Below are positions 1 through 10,800 of a stretch of DNA of 64,000 nt, piece after piece (position 1 is the first letter of the stretch; each line of letters begins with the position of its first letter). The stretch is from Daphnia pulex. Taxonomy: Eukaryota; Arthropoda; Branchiopoda; Diplostraca; Daphniidae. Location of the stretch: NCBI RefSeq assembly GCF_021134715.1, contig NC_060020.1, positions 5,704,001-5,768,000 of the forward strand, written 5' to 3'. The position numbers were made by a program, and so were the translations under genes. Under the pieces are notes generated by a model that had not been told where the DNA came from, did not search any database, and saw only the letters and a list, made by a program, of their open reading frames with translations.

Positions 1-150
1 AACCGTTAAAAAAAGGCATGATACTGAATAGACCGTGGGCCACGGATCTGGGAAGCTCGTCCTATCAATTTCCTTTCTTGCATTTATCAACTCGTCATTT
101 ATTTTGAATAATAATAAATAAAATTCTTTGAAACCATCGACAATAATCAG
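1..150 (+). pseudogene. 3' tail of a tandem coiled-coil gene copy (unit 0)
   Basis: The first bases match the last exon and 3' end of the two units that follow. A short reading frame ending K-K-R-H-D-T-E-stop lies at about 9-30, followed by the shared block GACCGTGGGCCACGGA and an AATAAA signal near 117. Only the tail of this copy is inside the window, so its upstream state is unknown. It shows that the array has at least three units and continues to the left. Classed as pseudogene by analogy with the two fuller copies, which are broken. Confidence 0.5.
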
Positions 151-1610
151 ATTTTTTTCAGCTGAACTGGCAATTTATATGTGTTGTTTATATGTGTTCC
201 TTACTACGGCAAGCGACTCGGTAACCTCTGAGATTCTGGCAGTGCTGGCTAAGCACCAGATTCAGGTGGATCAGCCTATGCCAAAAATTGGCCTCGACGA
301 GCCTGGCAGAGACACCGACACCAACGGCCTCGGTTGAAATAAAAAAGCAGTAATTCACACAATTTATATAGTATCTTAAGGTCGAACAACGCCGTCTGCA
401 AGACGAGTTAAACCAGAAAAATATTGAGATTGAAAGCCTCCAGTCAGAAATTGACAAACTACGAAGAGTGTTATGATTCAAAAACTCAAATCTCTAAATT
501 TCGCGGACTCTATATACGCGAATGTAAAATTTTGTTGGATTTTTTTTTTAATTCCTAATTTAATCGATTTTTTATGAATAGTGACAGAAAAAGCCAAATT
601 TCTTGGCGATATGGGTAAAGCAGACCAAAAAAAGACAAATTGACCGCCAAACTGACTGAGGTAAATATAAAAACTCTTTTTATTACATAACGTTATCTTA
701 ACTGTCATTTTTCTTTTTCTCAGACTCACAAGAAGAGGCACGATACCGAATAAGAAAACGACCGTGGGCCACGGATCAAACAAGAATATGCTTGTCATAT
801 TACATTTATAAACTCTTTCATATTTTTGATACATATAATTAGCGCTCCCACCCGAATTGCCTTTGATTCGAATCGATTCGAATTGATTCGAATCGATTCA
901 ACTTGAATTGCGTTTTTTTGAGATTTTTCGAATATTCAGTTCAACTCGAATTGGAAAAATCAAAATTCATATTCATTTGAATTGTAATATTTTTGGGTAA
1001 ATATTCATGGAAATTTACCTGAATATTCATTTCCAGATTCATGAATATTCATTGTGAATATTCACGAATATTTGGGTGAATTCGTGTCAAATTTGACAAA
1101 ATTTTTGCAAAGTTTGGATATTTTTAGTTTCAATTTCGACCGCTAGATGTGCCACCTCTTCGTTTCGATAAACGAAGGGGATGGGTATTGTTTGGGTTCT
1201 TTTAAACGAACAAATATTCTATTATAATAATTGAATAATCACTAAATCCAGTCGATTTAAGTGATATTCTACTGCAATTAATTAAACAGTTAAAATTATG
1301 GATGTTTTTGTGTAATATTTCTTGCCTAATTTAAAAAAAGAATTTTTAGATTTTTTCGTGATTTCATTCGAATGGATTCGAATTGAGTTTCTGGCAATTT
1401 GAATCAATTCATATTCAACTCGAATTGCGTTTTCAAAAAAGCAATTCAGTTCGAATTGTGATTTTGGACGCGAATTGATTCGAGTGGGAGCGCTACATAT
1501 AATCAATAAAATTCTGTGAAACTATCGACTTGCTCTACAAGACCAAATTATGTGTGTACGATCGTCTGGAAAAGACGTGATGGTGACCTGACATTTACAG
1601 CAGCATCTCA
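150..1610 (+). pseudogene. Decayed coiled-coil gene copy (unit A), split by a MITE
   Basis: This unit aligns along its length with unit B. It has a heptad-rich exon near 383-530 (the VEQRRLQDEL type of segment, then K-F-R-G-L-Y), an exon after the AG at about 570 (L-T-E-K-A-K-F-L-G-D-M-G-K-A-D), a last exon at about 723-751 ending R-H-D-T-E-stop, the block GACCGTGGGCCACGGA and an AATAAA near 1506. An in-frame TGA truncates the coiled coil near 474, and another frameshift follows in the K-A-D exon, so it is unlikely to make the parental protein. The hAT-like element at 840-1495 separates the last exon from its polyadenylation signal. I do not recognise the parent family. Confidence 0.6.
840..1495. 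mobile_element. hAT-like non-autonomous element (MITE), 656 bp
   Basis: The ends are inverted repeats: TAGCGCTCCCAC at 840-851 and its complement GTGGGAGCGCTA at 1484-1495, with similarity continuing inward (C/T-CGAAT). The element is flanked by a perfect 8-bp direct repeat CATATAAT at 832-839 and 1496-1503. An 8-bp duplication with TAGNG-type termini is characteristic of hAT transposons. Both ends carry many copies of GAATTGATTCGAATC-like motifs, resembling hAT subterminal repeats. No transposase frame is present, so it must be mobilised in trans. The paralogous unit B, near 2600, lacks the insertion and serves as an empty site. Confidence 0.85.
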
Positions 1611-2690
1611 GATCTGCCAAAGATCCTGAGCCAGGCAAAGGGATCACACCTTGAACTGAGCCTGTTAACTTGAAAGGCAAATCGAAGGGGCTGTTCGATA
1701 CGGACAGCGCTGAAGAGGAGCTACTCAAAGAGACACCGATCCCCACTAGGGCCCCGACTCAGGCCACAACTCCAGCGGAGGAGCAAACCGCAGCAGCAAC
1801 GACCGAGCTGCCCGGCCCGTGGTGGTTGATGAAAATGAAAAAGCCAAACCCAAGAATAAAGAGGTAACGAGAAATAAGGGTGGTCTTAACCCAATCACTG
1901 TTAAGAAATTGATTGTGGCAAAGGAAAATGAAGAGGTAAAGACCATTCTGTAAAATAAGTAATAATGTTTAATACTTAAATTTCTTAATTGTTGTATATC
2001 ATTTTCAGCTGAAATCCTTGGCCTTCGGTGGAGCGAAGCCAAAGAAAGTTGTGCTATCTGAAGGCCCTGGCAATCGTAAAGTAATCAAAGAAACAGATAC
2101 AGAATTGGTCCAGACTGAGTCGGATAAATTTCCAAGTGATACTGCTAACAATCCATCCAAGCGAGGTCCTCAGGTCGAACTACACCGTCTGCAAGAGAAG
2201 ATTGAAAGCCTCCAGGTTGAAAACGAAAAGCTGCGACAAGAGTTAGTGTTATCTAAAGCTCAAGTCTTTAAATTTCGCGGACTGTACAAAAGAGAACGTA
2301 AAATTTTTTTTGATTTTTTTTCTTACTAATCTAATCGTTTTTCTATGAATAGTGTCAGAGAAGGTAAAGTTTCTTGGAGCCTTGGAGAGAGGATAAAGCA
2401 GATAAATTGGCCGCTAAGATTAGTGAAGCAAATATAAAAACTCATTTTATTACATAACATAATCTTAACTGTCATTTTTCTTTTTCTCAGACCCATAAGA
2501 AGAAACATTATTCAGAATAAGAAAACGACCGTGGGCCACGGAACAAGAAGACCGAAAATGCTTTGTGTCAACATTTAGAAACTCTTTCATATTTTTTAAA
2601 CACAACCAATAAAATTCTGTGAAACTATCGACTAAGAACAAATTCTGTGTGTACGATCGTCTGGAAAAGACGAAGTGATGGTGACCTGTT
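1531..2690 (+). pseudogene. Coiled-coil gene copy (unit B), probably broken
   Basis: This is the best preserved copy. It contains an acidic/Pro-Thr segment at about 1663-1866 (K-G-L-F-D-T-D-S-A-E-E-E, then a PTRAPTQATTPAEE stretch), a Lys-rich segment to about 1935, an intron ending in AG near 2008, and a heptad-rich coiled coil at about 2166-2300 ending F-K-F-R-G-L-Y-K-R-E-R. The next exon (after AG at 2352) runs into a stop after L-S-E-K-V-K-F-L-G; a one-base shift restores the K-A-D-K-L-A-A-K frame seen in unit A. The donor that is GTAAAT in unit A is GCAAAT here. The last exon ends H-K-K-K-H-Y-S-E-stop, with AATAAA near 2610. Function unknown. Confidence 0.55.
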
Positions 2691-2717
2691 CACAAAGGTT
2701 GTTAGTTTGCCTTGCAG

Positions 2718-2989
2718 GTACAGAAATGGCCGAAGCTTGTTACTTAGCAGCACAGTGTTTGAACCAAAGTAGCCACGCTCACGATACGATTGAACTCCAG
2801 AGTCAACTAGCCGCTAAAGCTGCAACATACTGTTCAAGTGAATCTTTGATGGATCCCAGTGAACTTTGCTGCCTGGTCAATTTAAGGAATCTCATTCTGA
2901 AGCGTTCCTTGGCAGTTGGCAGTTTGGCACACCACAGCAGCATTTCATCTTTGGGAGTTTATCAAGATTTTACAACACCCATGTCTTGA
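2718..2989 (+). CDS. Last exon of an unrecognised gene
   Basis: An AG acceptor at 2716-2717 after a T-rich stretch opens a 90-codon frame that runs to TGA at 2987-2989. The peptide starts TEMAEACYLAAQCLNQSSHA and is helical and Ala/Leu/Ser-rich, with Cys in C-Y-L-A, A-T-Y-C and E-L-C-C. I do not recognise the family. Codon use looks like real coding sequence and there is no low-complexity bias. Upstream coding exons are not evident before the pseudogene array, so either the rest lies to the left of the window with the array inside an intron, or this is an orphan remnant. An ATTAAA at about 3006 could serve polyadenylation. Confidence 0.4.
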
Positions 2990-3375
2990 ACAGAAAATTT
3001 AAAAATTAAAAAAACAGCAAAACTCCATTTAAAATTCACAAAATTCAAGAAAAAATACTTTACTTTAAGCAAGTGATACTATGCTTTTGTGTTTCGTCTG
3101 CTCAAACATCAACAACATTGTCAATTGTTATGCGTAAACAGACCTTCGAAATGGTTTTTTTTATAATTTTTCATGAAAATTGTGAAGAGCTAAGTCATTG
3201 AACTCTTAAGAAGAAATCAAAACTTATAAGTCAAATCAGTGGATCGGTGCTAAATGATTATTTGTTTTTTCATTACATTCTCGATAATGACAACCTCGTA
3301 TCATATTTGTTTGTATCGTCTGGTAGCTGTCATGCACATTATCTACTTCGCATTAGACTAAATGCAGTTTTTTCA
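2990..3375. other. Intergenic, presumed C2orf42 promoter
   Basis: AT-rich sequence between the orphan exon and the C2orf42 start codon. I see no TATA box or other clear promoter element and no coding sequence on either strand. Confidence 0.4.
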
Positions 3376-5861
3376 ATGGACCAGCGTTTGAAAGATTTGT
3401 AAATAAAAAATGACTTACCATATTGTAATCAATATAATGAATTGGATTTTCAACTAGACTTTCCAACCTTGGTCGACGAACTCTGAGAGGTGTCAAACCG
3501 TGCCCGAAATGTGGGACGTACAATGGGACCAGAGGCTTCAGTTGTAAAAACAAATCATGTGATGTCGTCTTCAAAGCCGCCGACGACCGTAAGAAGAAAA
3601 CGACAGAGGCTTGTCGTATAAGCACCGAGAACCAAAACGCACAAGTATGTTGAAATGAATATAACAAATGTTTATATGTGTCTTTTCATGTTTACCTTTG
3701 TTGAAACCAGGTGTTTTCTGTCCGTTTACGTGACAAAGGCCCTGATTATAGGTATACAAAATGAGTAGTATTGGTTGTTAAAATTCAGCTATTAAAGTTT
3801 GTTTGTTTATAGAGATTTTGTCCAACTTACCACTGAATTAGTTGATGCAGGAGATGGCAGTTTTTCAACTGCTCAAAACGCTGAATGTTTTGTTGAGAGC
3901 TGTTCAAACAAAAATGACTCATTTAATCTCTTGCCCATCACAGCATGTCAGCACATCCAAGCAACTCTGAACTGTCATTCAGAATCAGAAATTTTACCAA
4001 TAAAAGCATCACTGATCCATTCTTTAAACATTCCATCAGACTTGAAAGATGAATTGTGGAATATGGCTACTGAAGACAACCAAGGGTAAATTTTTAAAAT
4101 TCAAAAGTAAAAAATCGCGCCTAATTTAAATTTGTCCTCACTAGATTGCAGATGCCTATTGTTCAGCGTGTTTCCAAAACCATATTTGTTGTAAAGTGTG
4201 CAATTTCGAACAAATTTTCTTTAGGTTTCCTACACTGTTCAGTTATTGAAACCCGCAACAAAACGGGGGCATTGGAACGAAAGTTCGTTTGCCCTTGTCG
4301 TAAACTTAAAACCCCCAACTCAACTGAAATAACAAACAGAGAATGTGTCCACTTCTATGCTTGTATTCTGGCATTCATAAGTGATGACAAATATATGAAT
4401 GAATTCTCCTATCACATTCAGGTTAAATAAAAATGTTCTATTTAGTTTTCTCTTGTGTTTATTTTCAGTGAATTTTTTTTTTAGGCATCTAACGTTCTTC
4501 AAGTTTCGTTGGACAGCATCGACGACATAACAGAACGGCAGCTGGTTGTGCACTTTGAAGTAATGCCGTCGGTATCCGACGAAGCTGATCTACTGTGTGG
4601 TGACGTAAGAGTACTCGACAATTTAGTTCTAACTACCGAAGACGGTTCTTCGGGGTTCAACGATGATGTCTCAGCAACGGGAAACGTCAACTTGACTTTG
4701 CCGGTCAACATTACCGAATTGTTAAACGGTACGCTAGAAGTGGTCCCACAGCAGATGACCTGTTCCAGTACCCCAATCATCAGCCCAGAAGAGGCCGCCC
4801 AAATTCAACGAGGCAAGATCAAGATCGCACCCCTTAAAAGACCACCTCGCAAATTAGTTTCAGAAACCAGCAATACTCAGCATCAGAATCAACACACAAT
4901 TGAAACCAACCCTAAGCGTATGCCTTATTTAGATGATGTTTCCCTGATGTTTGAACAGTGGCTAGCTTCTGTAACCGAACGAATCAACCAGACAATGCAC
5001 TTTGGAATGCCCGGCAACCCGGATCCGCTAGTCTACCAGATACCCCATTCGTTTTTTGAATGTCTTCGTGAGAGAATCTCTGCAAATGGAAGAAAGAAGC
5101 GTCTACCTAATAATACTGTCGTATTTCAACGAAAGGATCGACCCCCGTTTTCCACTTTGACCAAATACACTTGGCATCTCAACAACCCAATGCATGTCAA
5201 ACATATCTTTGACACTCCTCAGGTGATTCTACATTATTCATTTTATTTATTTTGTATATAATTTAAATTTACCATTCTGATATTTAGGTGCAATTGGAAT
5301 TGACGCGAAGTTTTGTCGAGAACCAAGATGGGACGTTTGATGTGTATGTTCCAAAGAACATTGATACATCCGGAGCTGGGCCTGATTGTTCAGGTTTACC
5401 AACTCTTAAGCCCCTGGAACTCCAAACGTACATGATTATCGGTATGTGTTACCTTTCATTCATGGTGAAATTCTTTGAACTAATTGTCTATCTTCCCAGG
5501 ACAAAGCCACACGGTTGCGGATGTTGAAACTTCTTGCCCCTTCAGCATCGAGTGGATCCCGGATGTTCTTTTGCAGTCCAAATTTGGCGAGTTAAGTCTG
5601 CAGTTTCAATTCGGACACCAAAGGCATCCCCTGGGATTAGTTTCAGATAGATGTGGCAACAAACGATTGATCAACGGAATTTCAGGCACAAATCCCTTAC
5701 CCGTGAGCATCGCCCCTCGTCGGAAGAAGTCGAAAGTCGTCGCTCCTCCAGACTCAGATGCCAAAGATTTACAGAATCTGAATAACATTGAACTTGACTT
5801 TGATGGCGTCGCTCCCTTAAACGATAGTGAGTTCCAAGAACTGACTAAATCTGTCCCCTGA
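3376..5861 (+). CDS. C2orf42 homologue, zinc-binding protein
   Basis: Eight coding exons: 3376-3398, 3458-3644, 3711-3751, 3813-4085, 4145-4421, 4485-5222, 5288-5441, 5500-5861. All junctions are GT-AG and in phase, giving 684 residues. The N-terminus carries LRGVKPCPKCGTYNGTRGFS followed by CKNKSC, that is C23-x2-C26-x10-C37-x4-C42, the treble-clef zinc finger that defines vertebrate C2orf42. The S-V-R-L-R-D-K-G-P-D-Y-R exon and the following domain also fit that family. Exon 5 has V-C-P-C-R followed by C-V-H-F-Y-A-C, a CxC...CxH arrangement like a SWIM zinc finger. The C-terminal half has a Lys/Arg-rich stretch (R-R-K-K-S-K) that could be a nuclear signal. The molecular role is unknown in any species I know of; a nuclear nucleic-acid-binding role is inference. 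The start was chosen because the 23-nt first exon joins in phase to give S-N-L-G-R-R-T-L-R-G-V, matching the conserved N-terminus. Confidence 0.88.
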
Positions 5862-6536
5862 GATTTATAGAAGAAAAAACAAATCACGGTTTATGTATCG
5901 TGTTTCGCCCAAAAGGGTTGTGCTTCCTTCATTTTATCCATCACCTTATCTATTACCGTTTCTCAAAGGAGGAAAATGTCTTGTATTCAATTTTCTAAAA
6001 TTATGTCGTATTTACCTGGCCATTTGCACTCGTCCAGCAACGGAAATGTGGCGACGATTTTCAACGGGCAAGATGATTTTTGTTCATGCATGCCATGGGA
6101 GACTGGATGCCGCGTTAATTACCACTTTAATGGAAAGTCATATGACAGTTCTGAAAAATGCTCTGTTTGACCCTTCTTTTCCCTTGTTTCCCTTGTATAC
6201 CATTTTTGCGGTGAAGTTGTATTCCCCGTCACAGGAATAGTAAACTGTAAATGGCTCGAATAATCACTCGTTGTTTTTTCTTTTTACGGATTGTATGAAT
6301 TGAAATCAGGTAAAAAGGGACAAATGGGTAGAAATAAATCAAAACACGACATATTGGCAGACAGACAGAAAATTAAGAGATGAAAAGGCACTAAACGGTA
6401 GCCATTAATGAAATGAATCAAATTAAATACATAAATGAGTATACGAGTACTGACGGCACTGGCTGCGGACAGAATGTAAACTTCCGCACGAAGAACAAAA
6501 ACAAAAAAAAAGTAATTCTGAATCTTGATGGAAATA
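5862..6536. other. Convergent 3' regions of C2orf42 and the homeobox gene
   Basis: About 675 bp between two facing stop codons. It contains short open frames on both strands, but none has splice support or recognisable similarity. Best read as overlapping 3' UTR space; I see no unambiguous AATAAA on either strand. Confidence 0.5.
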
Positions 6537-7713
6537 TTATTTACTAAATTCGTCTGGGGATTCGCCCGTTGGACTGGTCTTGATTGGTTGTGGCGGGAAA
6601 AAGTCGCGGAAATTCGGTGCCGGTTCCTCGTGGAATCCGGTCGGCGTTGGGCCTTTGTTGAAACTCGAATTGAAGAATGGGTCGGCCGTGTAGCTGCTGA
6701 CAAAGTTGCTTCCGCTTCCAGGATTGTTATTGTTGTAATAGCCGGTGGCGTACGACGTGGCGCCCGTATTCCCGCTGCCGCTACAGGCCGTATTGCAATA
6801 GTCGTAAGTGGCGGCCGAAGCTGGCCAGTCTTGACTGTGACTGGCCGCATTGTAAGACGAGAAGGAAGTGAAAGGTGGGAGAAGCGAGCTAAAACCTCCG
6901 TTTCCATTTCCGTTGTGATGGAGTGTTGAAGAGGAAGAAGAGCAAGAAGAAGTGGCGCTGACCGCCACTGAATTGTTGGTTGCCGAGCTGCTGTTGTTGG
7001 CGTGATGGTGGACGTGGTGTGGCTGTTGCTGTTGGAATTTGCGTGGCGGTTCGCGCTTACGCCACTTGGCACGCCGGTTCTGGAACCAAACTTGAACGCG
7101 GGACTCGCTCAACTGCAAGCGCAAAGCAAGTTCTTCACGAGCAAAGACATCCGGATAGGGCGCTCTTTCGAAAGCCCTCTCCAGTTCTTCCAGCTGGTAG
7201 GGAGTAAAAGTGGTCCTGTAGATATAGAAATTTCTTTTTTTTTTAAACCAATAATCGCAATTTGAAAGAAAATTTAGTGTCTGATTTTAGAGACGAACCT
7301 CGTTTTCTTCTTCTTGGTAGCGCTGTTGTTAGCCGAGTCGTTTGCGCTCTTCTTGCTGTTTTTGTTCTCACTCTTTTTGCCGCTGGTAGTCGACGACACC
7401 GACGTCGCATTCAAATTCGTTTGCTGGGCGCACGAAGGCCATCCGGCCGAAGTTGGAGGTGCCGATGTGGAAGCCAAGTCGTGAACATCGTCGTGATGAA
7501 ATTCGTGCGGGAAATTGAGATCTCCGTGCTGGAAGCCCAACATTACCTAAGATAGGAAAGAAGAAGATTCACGTGAAAATGTCGTCGGGATAAAAAAGTA
7601 AAAAACAAAAGAGTATCTCGTTGAATCTATTCCAATTATACTTGAATCGAGTGAAAGTTTCCTCGGGTTTCAGCTTGCGCTTTGGCTACAACTTGCGTCG
7701 AATTGAGCGCCAT
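6537..7713 (-). CDS. repo: Paired-like homeobox transcription factor, probable repo (reversed polarity)
   Basis: Three coding exons on the minus strand: 7713-7642, 7546-7299, 7215-6537 (stop TAA), 332 residues. The homeodomain spans about residues 103-162, split by an intron after its Arg5. It contains [20 protein letters not shown] and [20 protein letters not shown], with Gln at position 50 and Asn51. The [13 protein letters not shown] helix 1-2 region is what I remember of Drosophila Repo, the glial differentiation factor, and separates it from Prop, Arx and Alx types. The flanks are low complexity: Ser/Asn/Lys before, and His, Gln, Ser, Gly and Tyr/Asn runs after. Fly Repo is roughly twice as long. 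The first exon (M-A-L-N-S-T-Q-V-V) was chosen because it lies about 90 bp downstream of a TATA box and joins in phase to [10 protein letters not shown]. Translation could alternatively begin at the ATG at 7543. Confidence 0.82.
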
Positions 7714-7800
7714 CCTTTCAAGCACAGGGAGGAGGAGAGCGCGAGCGCACGATCGGGGACGTTGGCAACAAGTGGTCTTGGCTTCATCAGTGAATTTCGG

Positions 7801-7808
7801 TTTATATA
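7801..7808 (-). promoter_or_regulatory. TATA box of the repo-like gene
   Basis: Read on the minus strand, this is TATATAAA in the context CTATATAAACC. It lies about 90 bp upstream of the ATG at 7713, so transcription would start near 7775. No other TATA-like sequence is closer to the gene. Confidence 0.6.
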
Positions 7809-7860
7809 GGAGCAGCTGGCTGTCGATTTTTTGAGGGAGGGGTCAAACAAAAAAAAATAA

Positions 7861-7876
7861 CACACACACACACACA
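7861..7876. repeat. (CA)n microsatellite
   Basis: Sixteen bases of alternating CA just upstream of the repo-like TATA box. Confidence 0.8.
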
Positions 7877-7879
7877 ATA

Positions 7880-10800
7880 CGCACTAAGAAAGAAAAACTA
7901 TAAAAACAGGGAATGCTGGAGGGGGGGCAGATGAGAAGCTGAGTATGTATGGGTCACGCGACTACCCCGCAGAGTACGAGCGGCGCGCTCATCCCGTTTA
8001 TGGAGCGCCACAACGAGGCTCAATTGGAACCAATTGAGCGAGTTAACAAGACAAATCGACGGGCCACTTTATATCCAATCATTGACGACTTCCTCTTTAA
8101 GACTAGAGATGATGAATCCTCCTCGCTGTCAATTCACTCGCAACGCAATTGAAATTTAGCGCAATCAGTCTTAATTCGATCAAATCTTCTCGCCGGCTCA
8201 TATATGGAGGCGACTAGTTGGGTTCTAAATACTTTGGTGTGCGTCCTAACTCGTATCCCGTGAGATGTTTTGATTATCGCGAATCGACACAGTAAATGAT
8301 CAGACTATATCGGTCCGGCTGCGACTCCAATTGATCATCATCATTAAACCAATCATCCGCTCAACAGATGCGAACGACTTTAATCAGCGGAACCAAAATA
8401 AATGGGAGGCTGCAGCTATTCATACATTCATCAACAGCGGGTTGTTGCTGATAAAACTATACACATTTGACTCTGGTGCAATTCGTTGTGGTCACTTCTT
8501 TTCTTTTTTCCTGTTTTTTTGTTTTGTTCAAAAGATAAAAGAACGTAATAGGATCAAGGTGGGAGTACAAAAATATATACAACTGTCCGTCCATAGAAAA
8601 AAGAAAGGGTATAGTACATGCGAAACACAAGTGAGGGGCCCTCCCGCTGCGCTGGAACCAACGGGAAAAAATAGGCGCGTGCTGCCGATCTAGCCCTGGT
8701 GCTATTGTTTGAAGTTTTTGTCTTTGACGTTTTGTTCTTCCCACCCACGCCAGCGACTCAACAGTAGAGAGGGTCACGTGACCCCCACCATCCTCTTGTC
8801 TTTTTATTTTACCAACCCCTCTTATAGGAAGAGTGAGAGAGGGCGCAACCCCATGTTAACCCATCGCCAGAAATTCTATATCTGTTACCTAAAACTTTGT
8901 CGAATAATAATGATATAAAGGAAGGGGGAGAAACAAACATGTAGAGAGATAACCGCACACGACCGCGAGAATAAGGGAGAACACAACCAGATATTGTCTA
9001 TCTTTTGATCGACAGATCGACCGCGTCCGATGGCTATCGACGTGATAGACACTTTTTTTCTTCTCCCTTTTTTCAGCTTTGCTTTCAATATTGAAAGCTG
9101 GTGTGTTTTTTTTTCTTTTTTCACAACGGCCAAAATGCGGGACTGACTTTTTGTTGCCTACAGAATCGTGGGAATAGCAAGTTGGGAAGCTTTTCATGCT
9201 CGCCGTTTGAGCATCATCAAAACAGTTCAATAGAGAACGTACTACCAACTTTTAGTCGGTATGCTTGACTTTCAATTTGTTTGTTCGTCGCTACTTCAAG
9301 CGATGTGTTATTACTATTGACTATTTACATCGCGTAGACGAACCACAAACAAATCTAAGACTTCAGATTTCATATGGGATATAAATGGGAATGGAAAGTC
9401 AACTTAAGCGGCGGAGATTACGCCCGTGAGTTTATTAACAGCGCAACGTATTCGTTTCGTAATCAATTGTTATTTATCGTCGTCGTAATTTTAATTTTCG
9501 GTTAACGTCACGCACCAGGCGTGATGTCCCCCACCGAATGTTCCTTTAGTAGATCAGTAGCAAATTAATAAATACAATCAAGGGGGAGTGTAAAGTGAAC
9601 TGAACGGGTTTTGTGATTGCTAACGGAATGATTTGAAAATTGCTTTGATTAACAACTAATTTAGATTATTAAGAATATTTTATTCAATTTTATGTGACCA
9701 AGTCTGTTTTTTTATGTAAACCTTAAAGATAAATTCGTGACGTTCAGATGCGTGGTTGCTGAACTTCTGCCTCCGATTAGATTAAAGCTTTGGCAAAAGT
9801 ATTTGCATGCCGATCAGACTGTTTATCATGACCAGCTGTGACTTCCAACTCTTTACTGAAACTATTTCCATACACAAGGCATCCGTCTCAATGCTAATCT
9901 TTCACTGTCGAGCTTTGGCTTATATATCGCTAAATTTTGCTTCCAAGTCCAGCCCGGAATTTATTCCGCGTTCCCTGCTGATCCGGATATCGAGAACATT
10001 GGGGATCTTTATTGCTGCAAAGAATTATAAAACCGTAACAGCCTTCGCAAGGTTTCAAGCTTTAGTGAGGCTAATATATGTATGGGGACTGCAATATTAT
10101 TCCATTAGTTGTGTTTAACGTCCGCAAGTCGCTACGGAGATGTGTTATTTTGGGGGGCTGCTATAGACGGACGCTTATCTCAAGAGTAAAGGCTCTCTGG
10201 TTAGCCCGGTGCTTCCGTGAACACGTAACGGACAGTTGAGAAGCTGTATTGTGTGGGCTGGTCTGCCGGGATCCTCCGGCAGATGGACAACAGGGACTTT
10301 TTCACGCTATTTGTAACCACGGAATGGCAAAGTTCCATAATAATTGAACGCCTGATACATTGGCCAATCGTCAGAGTAGCTGAAGGACAAGATGGGGAAT
10401 CGAACGGGAGGTTATTATTACTCCTACTAAAATATTTAAACCTCCATCGTGACCTAATTATCAAGCAACGCGCAATAAAACTGCCAGAATGATATGGGAT
10501 CAAGTATCATTCGATTACGTATTTTCTACGTTGATTATAGAAAGTTCTAAAATTGTTTTCCAGTGTTTTTAAACCTGACTGGTTTGGCGTTCGTGTAAGA
10601 CGTATTCTATAACTGTCGGCGTCAGCTATCTTTTGGAACGGAAGAGAACATTTTCATCCGGACGATTGTTGAATAAATCGTAACCAGATGGCAGCTTCAG
10701 GAACGAGCTTTTCGAAAAAGTGAATGAATAATTAAATTGCAAAAATAAAAATAGAAAAGAGGGATGACTAGGTTACGTACATCAAATGTTTACGGACTGT

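Noticed and set aside
860..1480. Repeated GAATTGATTCGAATC-type motifs, considered as a CRISPR-like or satellite array
   Set aside because: The copies are irregular in spacing and orientation and lie inside the MITE, where they are best explained as hAT subterminal repeats.
6284..7072. 262-codon minus-strand open frame and a 134-codon plus frame over the homeobox exon
   Set aside because: Both are out-of-frame shadows of the Ser/His/Asn-rich homeobox C-terminus.
9807..10492. Open frames near 9807-10118 and 10253-10492
   Set aside because: No domain, no supporting splice sites, and the two frames are unrelated; treated as chance.
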